From: Acanthosoma haemorrhoidale
Lineage: Eukaryota; Arthropoda; Insecta; Hemiptera; Acanthosomatidae
NCBI GenBank assembly: GCA_930367205.1
Contig: OV884011.1
Span: forward strand, 39,569,754-39,633,753
DNA length: 64,000 nucleotides
Direction: 5' to 3'
Numbering within the stretch: position 1 is the stretch's first letter; the number at the start of each line of letters is the position of its first letter. Position numbers and translations under genes: made by a program. Shown piece by piece: positions 1 through 12,100 of the stretch. The notes under the pieces were generated by a model. That model did no database searches. It was given only the letters and a program-made list of their open reading frames with translations, and was not told where the DNA came from.

Positions 1-1369
1 AACATAAGTGGTTATAGAAAACTTATTAAATATTTAGCTAATTATGGTAAACAATGATATATAATAAAGTGATTATTTTATGAGTGGTGCTGGATGGATT
101 TTTTCAACTCAAAGTCATCTTGGTCTCTCCTTAAGTTGCCCCAGGAGCAGACTGCTTTTCTCCTTTCTGCACCACTGTTTCCTCTGTATTATTCTCTCTG
201 TACACTGAAATCAACAGCAAATGAACTAAGCATGAATGCACTAAATTTATACCTGCCTTATACCTGAAATTCTTTCACCTCAATCGACTCAATTTTGATC
301 ACCAATTCACTTCCCTAGAACAAACCAAAATTAACTTATTTCTAATAAATAAATTTTAATTGATATTAAAAATACCATTCCACTATACTTATAGTTTTAA
401 TCCTCAGTCTCACGTTTAAAAATATTCATTTTTAACAGAACAATAAAATTTATGCAATGAGGCATGGTTGGAAAAAATTTTAATTCTGATAAATTAATGG
501 TATCATTAAAACATGGTGTTTTTTGATAATGTGTATTTCAAAACTGACCTGCTGGTTTTTAATTGCTATGCTTATTTAAGACGAGATATCAAATGAGGTA
601 TTTTGCTGAATGTGCACTGCTCCACCAAAAAAGTGTCGCACTTAAGAAAATTGATTTTTTTTTGTTTTGTCATATTTTTTAATTAGATTGTATATTTATC
701 ATTTTTAAAGAACTTTGATAGGAAAGAATTGATATGAAATCAGAGAGATTTGTGTTATTCTTGGTAATTCTTAAGCTTTAATAATTTATTCCTCTTTTGC
801 TATTGTAAGTTAACATCAACATCATGAGCTTTTTATCTCATTAAACAAATTTATTCTCACATTCGTGTTTGTGATTCCTTTCAAATACAATAGTTTGTTA
901 TTATTCGAAAACGGCTATTACTACCAAACATGTAGCCTGTGCTGGGATATTTGATTGCCACCTTGTCTGTACAGTTGTAAAAGTATGGGTTTAATTGAAT
1001 AAACACTAACCATCAATCACTTATACTGTAGAACCCAGCAGAAGGGTGTTATGATGCCAGCTTGACTCCTCTAGCCGCCGTACCATTATGGATTCTGCCC
1101 TTATAATATTTGTAATAGTTTAGAAATTAATTAAATACAATATGTTTGACGGGGATTGATAATTAGGCCCACTTTTTGTTCGCATAAAAAGGTATAATCA
1201 AGGCAGGTAGATAAAAAACCATTTATTTAATATCTTTCCTTAATAATTAAAAACTCTTAGGTCCAGCTACTGGCATGATAAAAAATTATTATAAATGATG
1301 CGATTGAGAAATAAAAAACAACATATTATTATGTTTTTATCTTATTTGATTAATTTAAATTTATCTGAG

Positions 1370-1478
1370 GTTTATAGGTTCTGTTAATATACAAAGATGA
1401 AAAACTTTGACAAATTACAATGTTATTATTACTAAACATTTATTTTACTTTACTACTACGGCACGCAACTGGCCAGTT
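1370..1478 (+). repeat. LTR-like repeat, 5' fragment
   Basis: Begins with the family signature GGTTCTGTTAATA and reaches the CTGGCCAG motif, then is interrupted by the foldback element that starts immediately after it. Confidence 0.5.
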
Positions 1479-2424
1479 AAATATAAATGGAGAAACTGAA
1501 TTAAAACAAATATTAAAGTAAAACAAAATAAATCTTTATTCACTAAACTTAATAATAATTCATGAATAATAAAATAAAACAAATGATAATCGTTTGTTAG
1601 CTCACAAATGAGAGAGAGAAAGAGAGAAAATCATTGATCGGTACCTTACGTGTCGGGTTGAGTTCACCATAACCAGTTAAATTCTCTCCTATTTCTCTTC
1701 TTTTACTTGATCCACCATGAGGTCAGCCTTATCCGCGATTATCCCCTCGATCCTTTTTCTCTTGATATAAATATTCTTCCATTAACTGCTCTCCCATACT
1801 ACAAATGTTGAACTTATCCATTTTCTTTTACTCCAACCGAATAAATTCCTTTATTCTAATTAAAAGCCGTCTCCTTTTATTATTTTGTATTTTATCTTAT
1901 CATTTAACCGATCATTCATTGAGATTCGATTCATTTAATTATGTTCATTTATGTATTTCCTAGGGGATAATGTTATCTTAATGCGAGGAATGCTTGATAA
2001 TATATTGTATATTAATATAATGTAATAGTATGTATTTAATAATAGATTTTGTTTAATGCAGACAGGAGAGAGTGAGAGGGGGGGGGGAGAGAGAGAGACA
2101 GTGATAGCAATGTTTTGAAACAGGGTACAACAGTGCGTGTTTTGATTCTTGACAATCAGCAGTCGACTGTGAAACATCACGCTGTCTACGTCGAAGTTGA
2201 AGTTCTCCCGATTCTCGACTTGTGTTCCGCTCATGTCTGTTGACACTCGAGATGAACATTCTTCAATTTTCTCACTTAGCGCCCAATGCTCGTTGCGCTC
2301 AAGTTGTGCCATAAATGAAGATCAACAAGACGACGTGCTTCATCTCTAATTCCTAATCTACGGATATTGAAGTCTCAACTGGCTATGGTGAACTCAACCC
2401 GACGCGTAAGGTACCGATCAACGA

Positions 2425-2485
<61 letters not shown>

Positions 2486-2614
2486 GTGAACTAACAAACG
2501 ATTTTCATTTGTTTTATTTTATTATTCATGAATTATTATTAAGTTTAGTGAATACAGATTTATTTTGTTTTACTTTAATATTTGTTTTAATTCAGTTTCT
2601 CCATTTATATTTAA
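1479..2614. mobile_element. Foldback-type element with ~200-bp inverted arms
   Basis: The left arm (1479-1680) and right arm (2382-2614) are inverted copies. The outer part carries AGAAACTGAATT and AATTCAGTTTCT, and the inner part GGTACCTTACG and CGTAAGGTACC. Each arm contains a GA/CT microsatellite of different length. The 700-bp centre has a minus-strand open stretch from 2312 (start MAQLERNEHW) that resembles nothing I know. Unit B of the duplication lacks the element. I see no transposase. Confidence 0.6.
2429..2480. repeat. (CT)n microsatellite in the foldback right arm
   Basis: About 26 uninterrupted CT units. The left arm at 1609-1636 has a short, interrupted GA version. Confidence 0.95.
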
Positions 2615-3306
2615 AATTGATTTAGTGTAACAATTTCTTTCTGGCATATAGGTTGTAATATCAATTGGAAGTCTGGCCAATATTTTGCTGGCAAGAAAGG
2701 TAACTTATTTTCAACTGTGATGGTGAGTTCGTAATTTCTATGAATGATCGGGTTTTATTTCAGCTCGTCTTCGGCGACTTCTTCCTTATTCATTCCTTTC
2801 GTTTGCATCCATTATTCTCCTCGTTTCTTTTCTGTCTTCTATTTCCACAATTCGCATTTTGTCGGGGCTGCTGCTGGACGTCTTCAAGCTTGCGAACATA
2901 CTGAATCCGGCAAAAATTTTGGAGAATCGAGGATTCTTTGCTCCGCGTTCTCAACAACAAATCATCATCAATTACAAAAATGTTCATTCTTCTCTTATTT
3001 CAGCAGAACCACGCTCTCTTCTATTACTAAATAAATAAAGCTCAGCTTCCTCCATCTCATAACAGGCTAATAACTATTGCACAACTGCTGTGTTACCAGC
3101 TGAACCACCATTTTCCTGCTTTTTCATCTTCCCCACTCTTTCCACTGGTCATTTGCCACTCTTTTTCAAATTCAAATGTATAATATCACAAGAATATATG
3201 AAGAGCTAGGAACAACTAGGGTTTATTAGGTAAAAAAAATTATAGATTTATAAAAAAAAACCAATAACATTTGGGAATATGCATGATAGATTATAATTGT
3301 TTTTTG
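2615..3306. other. No recognisable gene
   Basis: Short open stretches occur on both strands around 2744-3034, but none shows a domain or a family resemblance I recognise. Homology with unit B resumes near 3195. Confidence 0.4.
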
Positions 3307-3735
3307 TTATTTATTCATCTTGTTCTCTTGTCCCTTCTTCTTCTGATGTAGGGGCTGGAATAAGTTTTGTGATACGGAAAAGATTTGATTCTGGTTTTTT
3401 TGTGGCCCGTGTCTATTGAGTTTTAATTTTTTTAACAATCCCATATGGTCCAATTTCCAATCAAGCAGTTCATCTAATTTCTCCTTGTTTAGCTTGTTTC
3501 CATTTTCCATGTACACCATATCTTCTGCGTTAAATTCATAGTATTTATGATTTTTGTCAGATAGTGTTTTGTAGTAATTATGTGATTTTATTGTATTTTC
3601 AAGTGCTATTTTTCTGTCTCCAATCCAGTTACTATTTGATTTTTCTTGGTTTAATTAATTTAATTTGGTAAAATTGTGACATCTGTATGAAAAATTGAAA
3701 TCTTGGTGCTAAGTATTACCGGTACAGGTACCGAG
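3307..3735 (-). pseudogene. Gypsy retrotransposon pol, C-terminal integrase tail fragment
   Basis: Read on the minus strand, the translation has the usual post-integrase pattern of Ty3/Gypsy pol: a HNYYKTLSDKN-like helix, then DMVYMENGNKLNKEKLDEL. A frameshift and a lost end leave only part of it. It lies on the same strand as the RT remnant at 3998-4885 but is separated from it by an LTR fragment in the opposite orientation. Confidence 0.55.
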
Positions 3736-3812
3736 TGATTACTGTCACATATTATTACGTTTTTATCTTTATTGTTTATATTTTTTATTAATATGAGGTT
3801 TTATAGAGGTTC

Positions 3813-3990
3813 TGTTAATATAAAAAAGAATTCTGGCAAAAGGAAAATTGTTTAATTACATACTGATTCATGGATTTAATATACATATAAAGCCGTACAT
3901 GATAAATTTTAAAATGTTAGAAACTAAACTTAACATTTACCTTAACGTTAATCGCGACTGGCCAGTTTTACTAAGTTGCGTCCTTCGGCA
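3813..3990 (+). repeat. LTR-like repeat, 5' fragment
   Basis: Starts with TGTTAATATAAAAAAG after GGTTC, runs through AATTCTGGCAAAAGG and ends just past CTGGCCAG, where minus-strand Gypsy pol sequence begins. Confidence 0.55.
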
Positions 3991-3997
3991 AATTCAT

Positions 3998-4885
3998 CAA
4001 ACCAAACAAATTTTTGATTTTTATTTAGTAAATTATGCAATGGATCTAGTATTAGTATTATTACACTCTTTGGTATATACACATGGTAAAAATTTATTTT
4101 TCCTAGATGTGTTCGTAAAAAGTTTTAGAAAATATAAGAATGTCATCTATATAATAAGTAGCCAAATCAGTAAGTTTATACTTACTCAATATATTACTTA
4201 CCTAATATCCTCTGATAAGTTCCTGGTGAGGTCTTAAGTCCAAAAGGTAGGCAGGCCCATTGGAAATGTCCTTCCTGTGTTACAAATCCGGTCTTTTTCC
4301 TATCGTTGATTCATAGAGGAATTGACCAAAAAGCAGAGTTTATATCCAAGGTTGAAAAAAAATTGCAATTCCTTGTCTTTATCATTAGGGTTTCAATTAA
4401 CGGAAATGGTTAAGCTTGAGGCACTACTATTTTATTCAAGTCTCTGAAGTCTATGCATAGTCTGAATTTTTTGTTTTCTTATTTTTTTAAATGGAAAAGT
4501 AACAGAAGCAGCAGATGACTATAGGATTCTTCTAACAGCTTATTATCAAGTAATTTTGCTATTTGTTCTTCTATCTCTTTTTTATCTTCTACAGTGCATC
4601 TGTCAGGCTACAAATATTTGTCCACTAATAAGTCTATCATCGCTTCATATCCATTTACAGTACCAAGATCGTATTTATTTTTAGCAAAAACTGATTTATA
4701 TTTGCAAATAATTCTATTTATTTCAGATGTTCAGTAATGATTTATTTTTATTTCAAAATCTTCCGCTTTTATATGCTCATTAAAAGTTATATTCTTTTTT
4801 GAAAATATCATTCCAGTGGTTTATATTAGAATTTCTGCTTGTAAATTTTTCAATTTAAAAAAATTCAAAATTAAAGAAATACATT
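3998..4885 (-). pseudogene. Gypsy reverse transcriptase remnant (unit A)
   Basis: The minus-strand translation contains the RT block TLDINSAFWSIPL, then RKKTGFVTQEGHFQWACLPF and GLKTSPGT, as in Ty3/Gypsy RTs. In-frame stops and small indels disrupt it. The same remnant occupies intron 5 of copy B (about 48060-49080), so insertion preceded the duplication. Confidence 0.7.
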
Positions 4886-4897
4886 TTCTTTACATAT

Positions 4898-5520
4898 TGT
4901 TGTGATATTTAGATGTTGCGAGTTTGTGATGTTGCCTTTGATATAAACTCGAAATTAGTGGGCGTAAAAGGGCGGTAAACGAACCGTGGATCATGGCTAT
5001 GAAGGGATGAACATTATTTGTTGCCGCTATATCTAATATTAATAGTTATCATATAAATAATATCAAGAATTAAATATAAATATTTTAATATTGTATTTGT
5101 TAACTTTAAAATAAGGAAATTTAATAATATCGTAGACAACTGACATTGGAAAAGAAGAAAGCTAAAAAAAATCAAGAAGGCAACAGAGGAGTATAAAAAC
5201 GACGAGAGCTGCGCGATCGTCCTTGTTCATTTTTAGCTGCCTATGAGACAAGGTGAGTCGAGTTCTCTTTGATCATCCCATGTGACAAGCAGCAGATGGA
5301 AGAAGAGAAGAAGGATTGAGATGATAGAAGCAGACGTGTACTGATCTCGTGGAACAACAACGACGAAAGAAGCAACAAAGGAAAAACCACGCGGAAGAAA
5401 AAAGAAAACAAAATTAATAATTTACAAAATTAGTAAATCTGGCCAGTCGCAAAAATAATATTAAGGTAAATTTTAAGTTTAGTTAATAAAATATTGTAAT
5501 TTGTAACATATGTGCTTATA
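4898..5520 (-). repeat. LTR-like repeat, minus orientation
   Basis: Starts with TGTTGTGATATTTAGATG, the inverse of the family's ATCACAACA terminus, and includes CTGGCCAG near 5441. It resembles the subfamily at 16511-17143 more than its immediate neighbours. It belongs to the 2.3-kb cluster absent from unit B. Confidence 0.65.
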
Positions 5521-5639
5521 TATTATTACGTTTTTTATTATATTATTCAAATATTTATTATTTATGTATATTTTAATTATATGTTTTTTCATATAATTTA
5601 AAAAACTTTATATTTAACTTTAACATTATCTCAAGGTTC

Positions 5640-6301
5640 TGTTAATAAAATTATAGGAAACTTCTGGCAAAAGGAATATTGGTTTTATTTACACACATTG
5701 AATATATAAAAATTGATATACAAAAAATAAATACGTACGTAATAAAAGTATAATATTAAATCTAAATTTACGTAATTATACTGGCCAGTGTATCTTTGTG
5801 TTGGTATCTTCGTTGTTCATCTTCTATTGCTTGATCCGAATCGTCTTCTTCTTATCTGCATCGCATGTCCGGATTGTCTTACTGGAGCGTCCTTTCTTCT
5901 CTTCGGTGGTGAAAGTGATGCACCACAAGGCCGTAGTGTCTCGCTACCTGGGCTGGAGCTCCTCCTGTGCCGGTTCCTGATGAAAAAGTGAGTTTTTGTC
6001 CTCTGGCGGATCATATATATCTGCATCTCTCCGCTGCCTTACTGATCTTTCAACTGGTTATTTAATGCCAGTTGTTTCGGATATTTATAATTTGCTTAAT
6101 TTATGTAGTTTATAAAATAAATGTTTATATTAGTTATGATATTATTTTTATTATAATTATTAATAATTAATATGATGACAATAAAACGTTCATACTTTCA
6201 TAGGCATGAACCACGGATCGTTATTACGGTTCAATGCTCGCTAATTCCGAGTTTATTTAAACAAACACCATTAAAAATCATCATATTAAAATATCACAAC
6301 A
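5640..6301 (+). repeat. LTR-like repeat (~660 bp), + orientation
   Basis: Runs from TGTTAATAAAATTATAGG to ATATCACAACA with the shared internal landmarks: ACTTCTGGCAAAAGG, ACGTACGTAATA, CTGGCCAGTG, TGCCAGTTGTTTCGG and CACGGATCGTTATTACG. About 100 bp of AT-rich sequence before it is also shared by other copies, so the true element edge may lie further left. Confidence 0.7.
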
Positions 6302-6353
6302 TTATATTTTATATAATTTATTTATTTTTAACTTTTACTTTATCTTAAGGTTC

Positions 6354-7022
6354 TGTTGATAAAACTAGGAAACTTCTGGTAAAAGGAATAATTGTTTATT
6401 ACACATATGTTCATGAATTTAATATACAAATAAATACGTACGTGATAAAAGAATACTATTAAAATTAAAGTTAAAATTGTACCTTATAACTAAACGCGGC
6501 TGGCCAGCTTTTCTGGTTGTTGCGTCCTTTGGTGCATTCTTCCTTTGTCTTCTTTATCGCGTCCTTGTAGCGTCTCTGTGCCGTAGCGTAGTGCAGATAG
6601 CGTCTTCTATCTCATAGCGTGGGTTGATACCTGTCGCTTCCTTTTCTTGTCGTGCCGGGTGAAAGTGAAATGGGAGCTGGCTTCTTGCTTGATCTTCTCA
6701 GTCGGGCAGTCAGTGAAAAAGTGAGCTTATCGGTATTCTATCCCTCTCTTCGTCCTTTCCGCTGCCTTCTTGACCTTTTTTTAACTGGCATTGGACAACC
6801 AGTTGTTTCGGATATTAATACTTTTCTTGTTTTGAAGTTATTAAATTAAATATTTATATTTAATTATTGATATTATTTTTACTATAAATATTAATGGTAG
6901 ATTCAACGCAAGGAATAGTGTTTAAACATTCATGAATCGTGATCCACGGTTCGTATATTGTTCATTTATGCCCGCTAATTTTGAGTTTATATCAAAAATC
7001 ACCACATCAAAATATCACAACA
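6354..7022 (+). repeat. LTR-like repeat (~670 bp), + orientation, adjacent copy
   Basis: Directly follows the previous copy in the same orientation, separated by about 50 bp that are themselves family upstream sequence. A short minus-orientation fragment of the repeat start follows at about 7060-7102. Confidence 0.65.
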
Positions 7023-8003
7023 ATATAATAAATTGATGAAAAATTTTGTAAAATTTAATTTTCCTTTTGCCAGAATTCTTTTTTTACATTAACAGAACCT
7101 TTAAACAACCTCAGATTAATTTAAATATAAACAATATAGATAAAAAACATAACAATATATTGTCCTGACTTTAATTTTTAAATTATTATAACTAAAAAAG
7201 AAATATCTAAAAATAAATTAGAAAAATTGAAATTATTTTATTTTGACCAAAGTTACAAATATTTTAGGAGTTATTCTTAAATTATAGGAGAGGTTTAACT
7301 CTTAGTTTGCAAAGTTTATGAAATAAAAAGATATTATTAAAAGTTTATAATAAATAATAATTTATTTAGCAGGTTTCATTTAAGATGATCTCGGCTTATT
7401 GGTTCTAGTGTATTATTCTGGATCTTCCAATATTTCATAATAAGATAAATGACTATGGGGAAACAACAACAGCCAATTAGTCTTCTTTTTTTTCTGTCTC
7501 AACACAAAATTAATCAACATGAATTAAATAACTATAGTAAACTTGGGTATATTTAAAATAGTATTTACCTAATTCTCATATTTCAATCAATGATGGATGG
7601 ATAATAACATGGATACATTCTGGATTGTTAGTGTTGGTCTCCTCCTCAAAATCATCCTTCTCTCTTAACTCCTAGCTTCGAAATCGCTCCATTGCTGGCC
7701 CAGAACTAATTGAGCTTCTACCACTCCTCTCTCTAACTATCATTTGTTTACTTGTGTCAATTTATCCTGAGGTCATAAAACTAAGCATTCATACTCATAA
7801 TTTCTATATTAAATAAAAATTCACTTCCCAAAATACTTAAATATTTTTTCTTGTTTTTGTTTGTTTCATATCCCCTTCTTACAAAATTAATATATTATTC
7901 TAATATTTGCTTATTTATTAATAATATATTTTAATTATATATTTTTTCATATAATTTTTAAAAAAACTTTATATTTAATAACTTTAACGTTATATCAGGG
8001 TTC

Positions 8004-8625
8004 TGTTAATAATTATATAGGAAACTTCTGGCAAAAGGAATATTGGTTTTATTACACATTGAATAACTAAAATTGATATACAAAAATAAAATACGTACGG
8101 TATAAAAGTATTATATTAAATCTAAATTTACGTATTAGACTGGCCAGTGTTCTTTGTGTTGATATCTTCGATGGTAGTCTTCTGTTGCTTGATCCGAATC
8201 GTCTTACTTGCGCGTCCTTTGTCTTCGTGCTGAGTGAAAGTGGGCCCCACAAGGCGGTGGGTCGCCGTGCCTTCGCAAGGGTGTTACCTTGGTCCTTCTC
8301 TGCCTGCTCCTGACGAAAGAAGAATCTTTTGGTCCTCGGCTCTTATATATATCTGCATCTCTCCGCTGCCTTCTTGACTTTCAACTCGTTATTTAATGCC
8401 AGTTGTTTTGAATATTTATTACTTTGCTTAAATTAGAAGTTTGTATAATAAATGTTTATATTAAATATGATATTATTTTTATTTCAATTATTAATAATTA
8501 ATATGACGACAATAAAAACGTTCATACTTTCAAAAATGAATCACGGATCGTTATTCAATGCTCGCTAATTTCGAGTTTATTTAAACAAACACTATTAAAA
8601 ATCATCATTTTAAAATATCACAACA
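8004..8625 (+). mobile_element. LTR-like repeat preceding a retroelement leader
   Basis: A full repeat copy followed 40 bp later by TTTGGCGCCCGCGAACAAGG (about 8671), a sequence of the type used as a tRNA primer-binding site, and then by a gag-like start. This is the only copy here with an internal region attached, and it identifies the repeat family as the LTR of a Gypsy-like retrotransposon read on the + strand. Confidence 0.65.
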
Positions 8626-8832
8626 ATATAATTAAATTAAATTATTAATAAATAGCAAATATTAGAATATTTGGCGCCCGCGAACAAGGACATGTTAATT
8701 TAGGAAATCTGGTTAAAGGATTAGTTGGATAAAGTGTGTCACAAAAATTGTTTAAATTTGATATAAAGGTTAGGTCAAAAAGTGTTAAAAAATTGTGTTT
8801 GTGGTAGGGATTTATATCGTTAAAGTTCAGTC

Positions 8833-9130
8833 ATGGAAAGCGTAGATAAAGCGAGTCGCGAGGAAAGTGATATGCAAAAGTTGCTTAGGTTAATGGTAGA
8901 ATTTAACGAAAATATGAACGAAAGATTTGCCGAAGCTAAACATGATATGAACGAAATATTTGCCGAAAATAAACGTGATATGAACGAACTATTCGAAAAC
9001 TTTGACAAAAGATTTCGATATCTTTGAACAAAAATTACAAAAACCTTTCAAAGAATTTAATGTAAACCTTGATAAAGAAATGCATGTTAAAGAAACGGAT
9101 TTAAAACCGGAACTGGGAAATCAGATTAAT
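8833..9130 (+). pseudogene. Truncated gag start of an LTR retrotransposon
   Basis: Opens with MESVDKASREESDMQK. It then repeats a DMNE/FAEAK/FAENK heptad-like pattern typical of the N-terminal coiled coil of Gypsy-type Gag proteins. A frameshift occurs near 9025 and the element is cut off just before copy-A exon 6. Unit B has about 270 bp of unrelated intron here, so the insertion followed the duplication. Confidence 0.55.
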
Positions 9131-9146
9131 TATTATTATTTTTAAG

Positions 9147-12100
9147 GTGATACAACCTCTCAGAGAAAAACTGTATGGGCTTCTTTTGCATGAAAAACCG
9201 GGACTGAATAACAGAGTGAAAGAGTGGGTTTTTGAAAATTTAGATAGTTTTGAAAACCTACCAAACGTTGTCTGTCCTCAGAAACTAAATGGTAAGTATG
9301 CTTGATTTCCTCGCTTAATAATTTTTAAGCTAAAATGAACAAATTAAAGTTCATTTTTTAAATTAAAAAAAAATAAATATATTTATGACAAAAAATTATT
9401 TACTAATTGTGTTTTTGAAAGCTTCTATCTATGTCTCAGGTTTTCTTCTTTAAATGCAATTGAAAACTTGAATTTATTTTTTACAAAGTTAATGAAATAC
9501 ATTTACTTAAATGGCTCCTTAATTGTAAAGTTTTATATTAATGTTAAATTGATGCAACAGGTTATAATTGGGTGGTATAATTAACAATAAACTAGTTTAA
9601 AGGATGAAGTGAGTAAGTTATTCGCCAATATCCCTATGGGTGGTATAATTGGTAATAAATTAGTTACAGGTTTAAGTGAGTAAGTTATTAGCTAATAGGT
9701 ATAGCTGGTGCATAGCCAAGAATGGTTGAAGGTCAGAGAGTAGTTAGCAGGGAAGGGGGCATATCTTATATATTATTCAAATATATATTATTTAATTATA
9801 TATTTTTTCATATAATTTAAAAACTTTATATTTAACTTTTACGTTATCTCAAGGTTCTGTTAGTAAAATTATAGGAAACTTCTGGCCAAAGGAATAATGG
9901 TTTTATTTACACACATTGAATATATAAAAATTGATATACAAATAAACTACGTACGTAATAGATAATACTGTTAAAACTAAATTTACGTATTATACTGGCC
10001 AGTGTATCTTTGTGTTGGTATCCTTCGATGGTCGTCTTCTATTGCGTGATTCGGATTGTCTTCCTCTTAGCTGCAGCGCGTGGTTCCATACGTATCGTGG
10101 CCGGATGCAAGTCTGGGGCCGCTTCTCTCTGATGCACCACCAGTCCTTAGCGTGGGTCGCTACCTGGGCTTGTGTGCCTCCTGTCTCTTCGGTCCCAGAT
10201 AAAAGAGAAAAAGTTGACCTGATGCACCATGAGGCAGCTGTGCCGCTTCTTGTTGGTTGCTACCTGGGCTTCCTTCTCTGCCTGTTCCTGATGAAAGAAT
10301 GAGTGTTTTCGTCCTCTGGCGGATCATATATCTGCATCTCTCCGCTGCCTTACTGATCTTTCAACTGGTTATTTAATGCCAGTTTAAATAATTTATAACT
10401 TTATATTTAACTTTTACTTTATCTTAAGGTTCTGTTAATAAATATATAATAACAATATATTGTTGTGATATTTTGATGTGTTGATTTTTGATGGTGTTTT
10501 GATATAAACTCAAAATTAGCGGGCATGAATGAACGGTATACGATCCGTGGATCACGATTCATGAATGTTTTGAACACAATAGTGCGTTGTATCGACTATT
10601 AATATTTAAATACACGTGTTTAAATACGTGTTTAAATACCTGTTCATCAACTGAAAATATTCGTGGCCAATCGAATAGTGAAAATTTCAGATAACTCTTT
10701 TCTCCCTAATTGGCATCACATTCGTTCAGAAGATAATGCCGCCGACATTGCGTCTCGGGGAACTTCTCCGTCAGACTTGGTCAATCATTCAGTTTGGTGG
10801 AAGGGACCTGACTGGATGAAGAAACCATTGTTGGAATGGCCATTAACTGAGCCAACAAAATCATCGAATTTTTCAGACTTACCTGAGACAAAACCAGTTT
10901 GTACTATCTTGGCTACCACAACCAATGCATCGTCTTTATTTGAAGTTATTGAAAAATTCTCATCCTATTCCAAATTAATTAGGGTACTTGCATATGTCCA
11001 ACGCTTTATCGTAAATTCTCGCCCTCATTCAATCAAGAGAAAAGGTCAATTAAGCTTAGAGGAACTTCGTCAAGCTACTCACGCCTTGGTGAAAATAGTT
11101 CAAAGACATCATTTCCCCTCTGTAAGCTCCAAACCTTCTCTTATAACATCACTAAAATCATTATCCGTTTTCATCGATTCTTGTGGAGTGTACTGGGTGG
11201 GCGGTCGCCTCAGTATTGCCCCTATAAATTATGATGCTAAACATCCCATGTTGTTACCCTCTAATTCACATTTTGTGGAACTACTTGTCGACCACTACCA
11301 TATTGTTTATTTACATGCTGGACATCAGCTCCTCCATTCAATACTACGTCATCATTATTGGATTATTTCAGCATGACGTCTGATACGCACTCAAATTCAC
11401 CGATGTTTGAAATGCCATCGCCTAAAAGTAAGACCTTACACACCTTACATGGGAAATTTACCAATGTCAAGATTCGAGCAAGGCCGACCCTTTATGAATG
11501 TCGGGATTGATTTCGCTGGTCCATTCTCAATCCGTGAATCCTCTCGCCGTAAGGCAAAGCGTATGCCTGCTTATTTGTGTGCATGAGCACAAAGGCGTTG
11601 CACATTGAGATCGTGTCGCATTTCCCAAGGCGGAAAGAAAAAAAACAAGATTGTAATATTTTGTTGTATTGAGATGTCTAATTAGGAATTAAGGTTGTTT
11701 ACGTCTAAGCAAGTGATAAGGTGACCTCTAATGCAATCAGCATCGACTTTGTTTTGGCATTGCGGATCAACTATATACGATCAGTACATATGTATTGCCA
11801 CTTTATAATTTTAGTTTTTTTGTATAAACTTTCCTCGATTATATTTTGTGTACACAATCTTGTTTTTTTCTCTCTCTCTAGATAACCAATAGTTTTTTTT
11901 CTATATTCTTTTTGTTTTTTGTTGTTTTTCTGGGAAATGCAGGCACCCATTCTTGAACTTTTTTGCTGATTTCACAGCCGGTAATTTGCAAGGGACAGAA
12001 GTTCGGCGACGTAATTTTACTAGCCCCTTCTTCCACAACCCTAATTATTTTTAAATTATAAATTTATTTTCTTTCCTTTTCTGATTGTTTCGGCTGGAGA

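Noticed and set aside
2744..3034. A 96-codon + strand open stretch
   Set aside because: No start context, family resemblance or conservation in unit B; frequent phenylalanine and serine fit AT-rich non-coding sequence.
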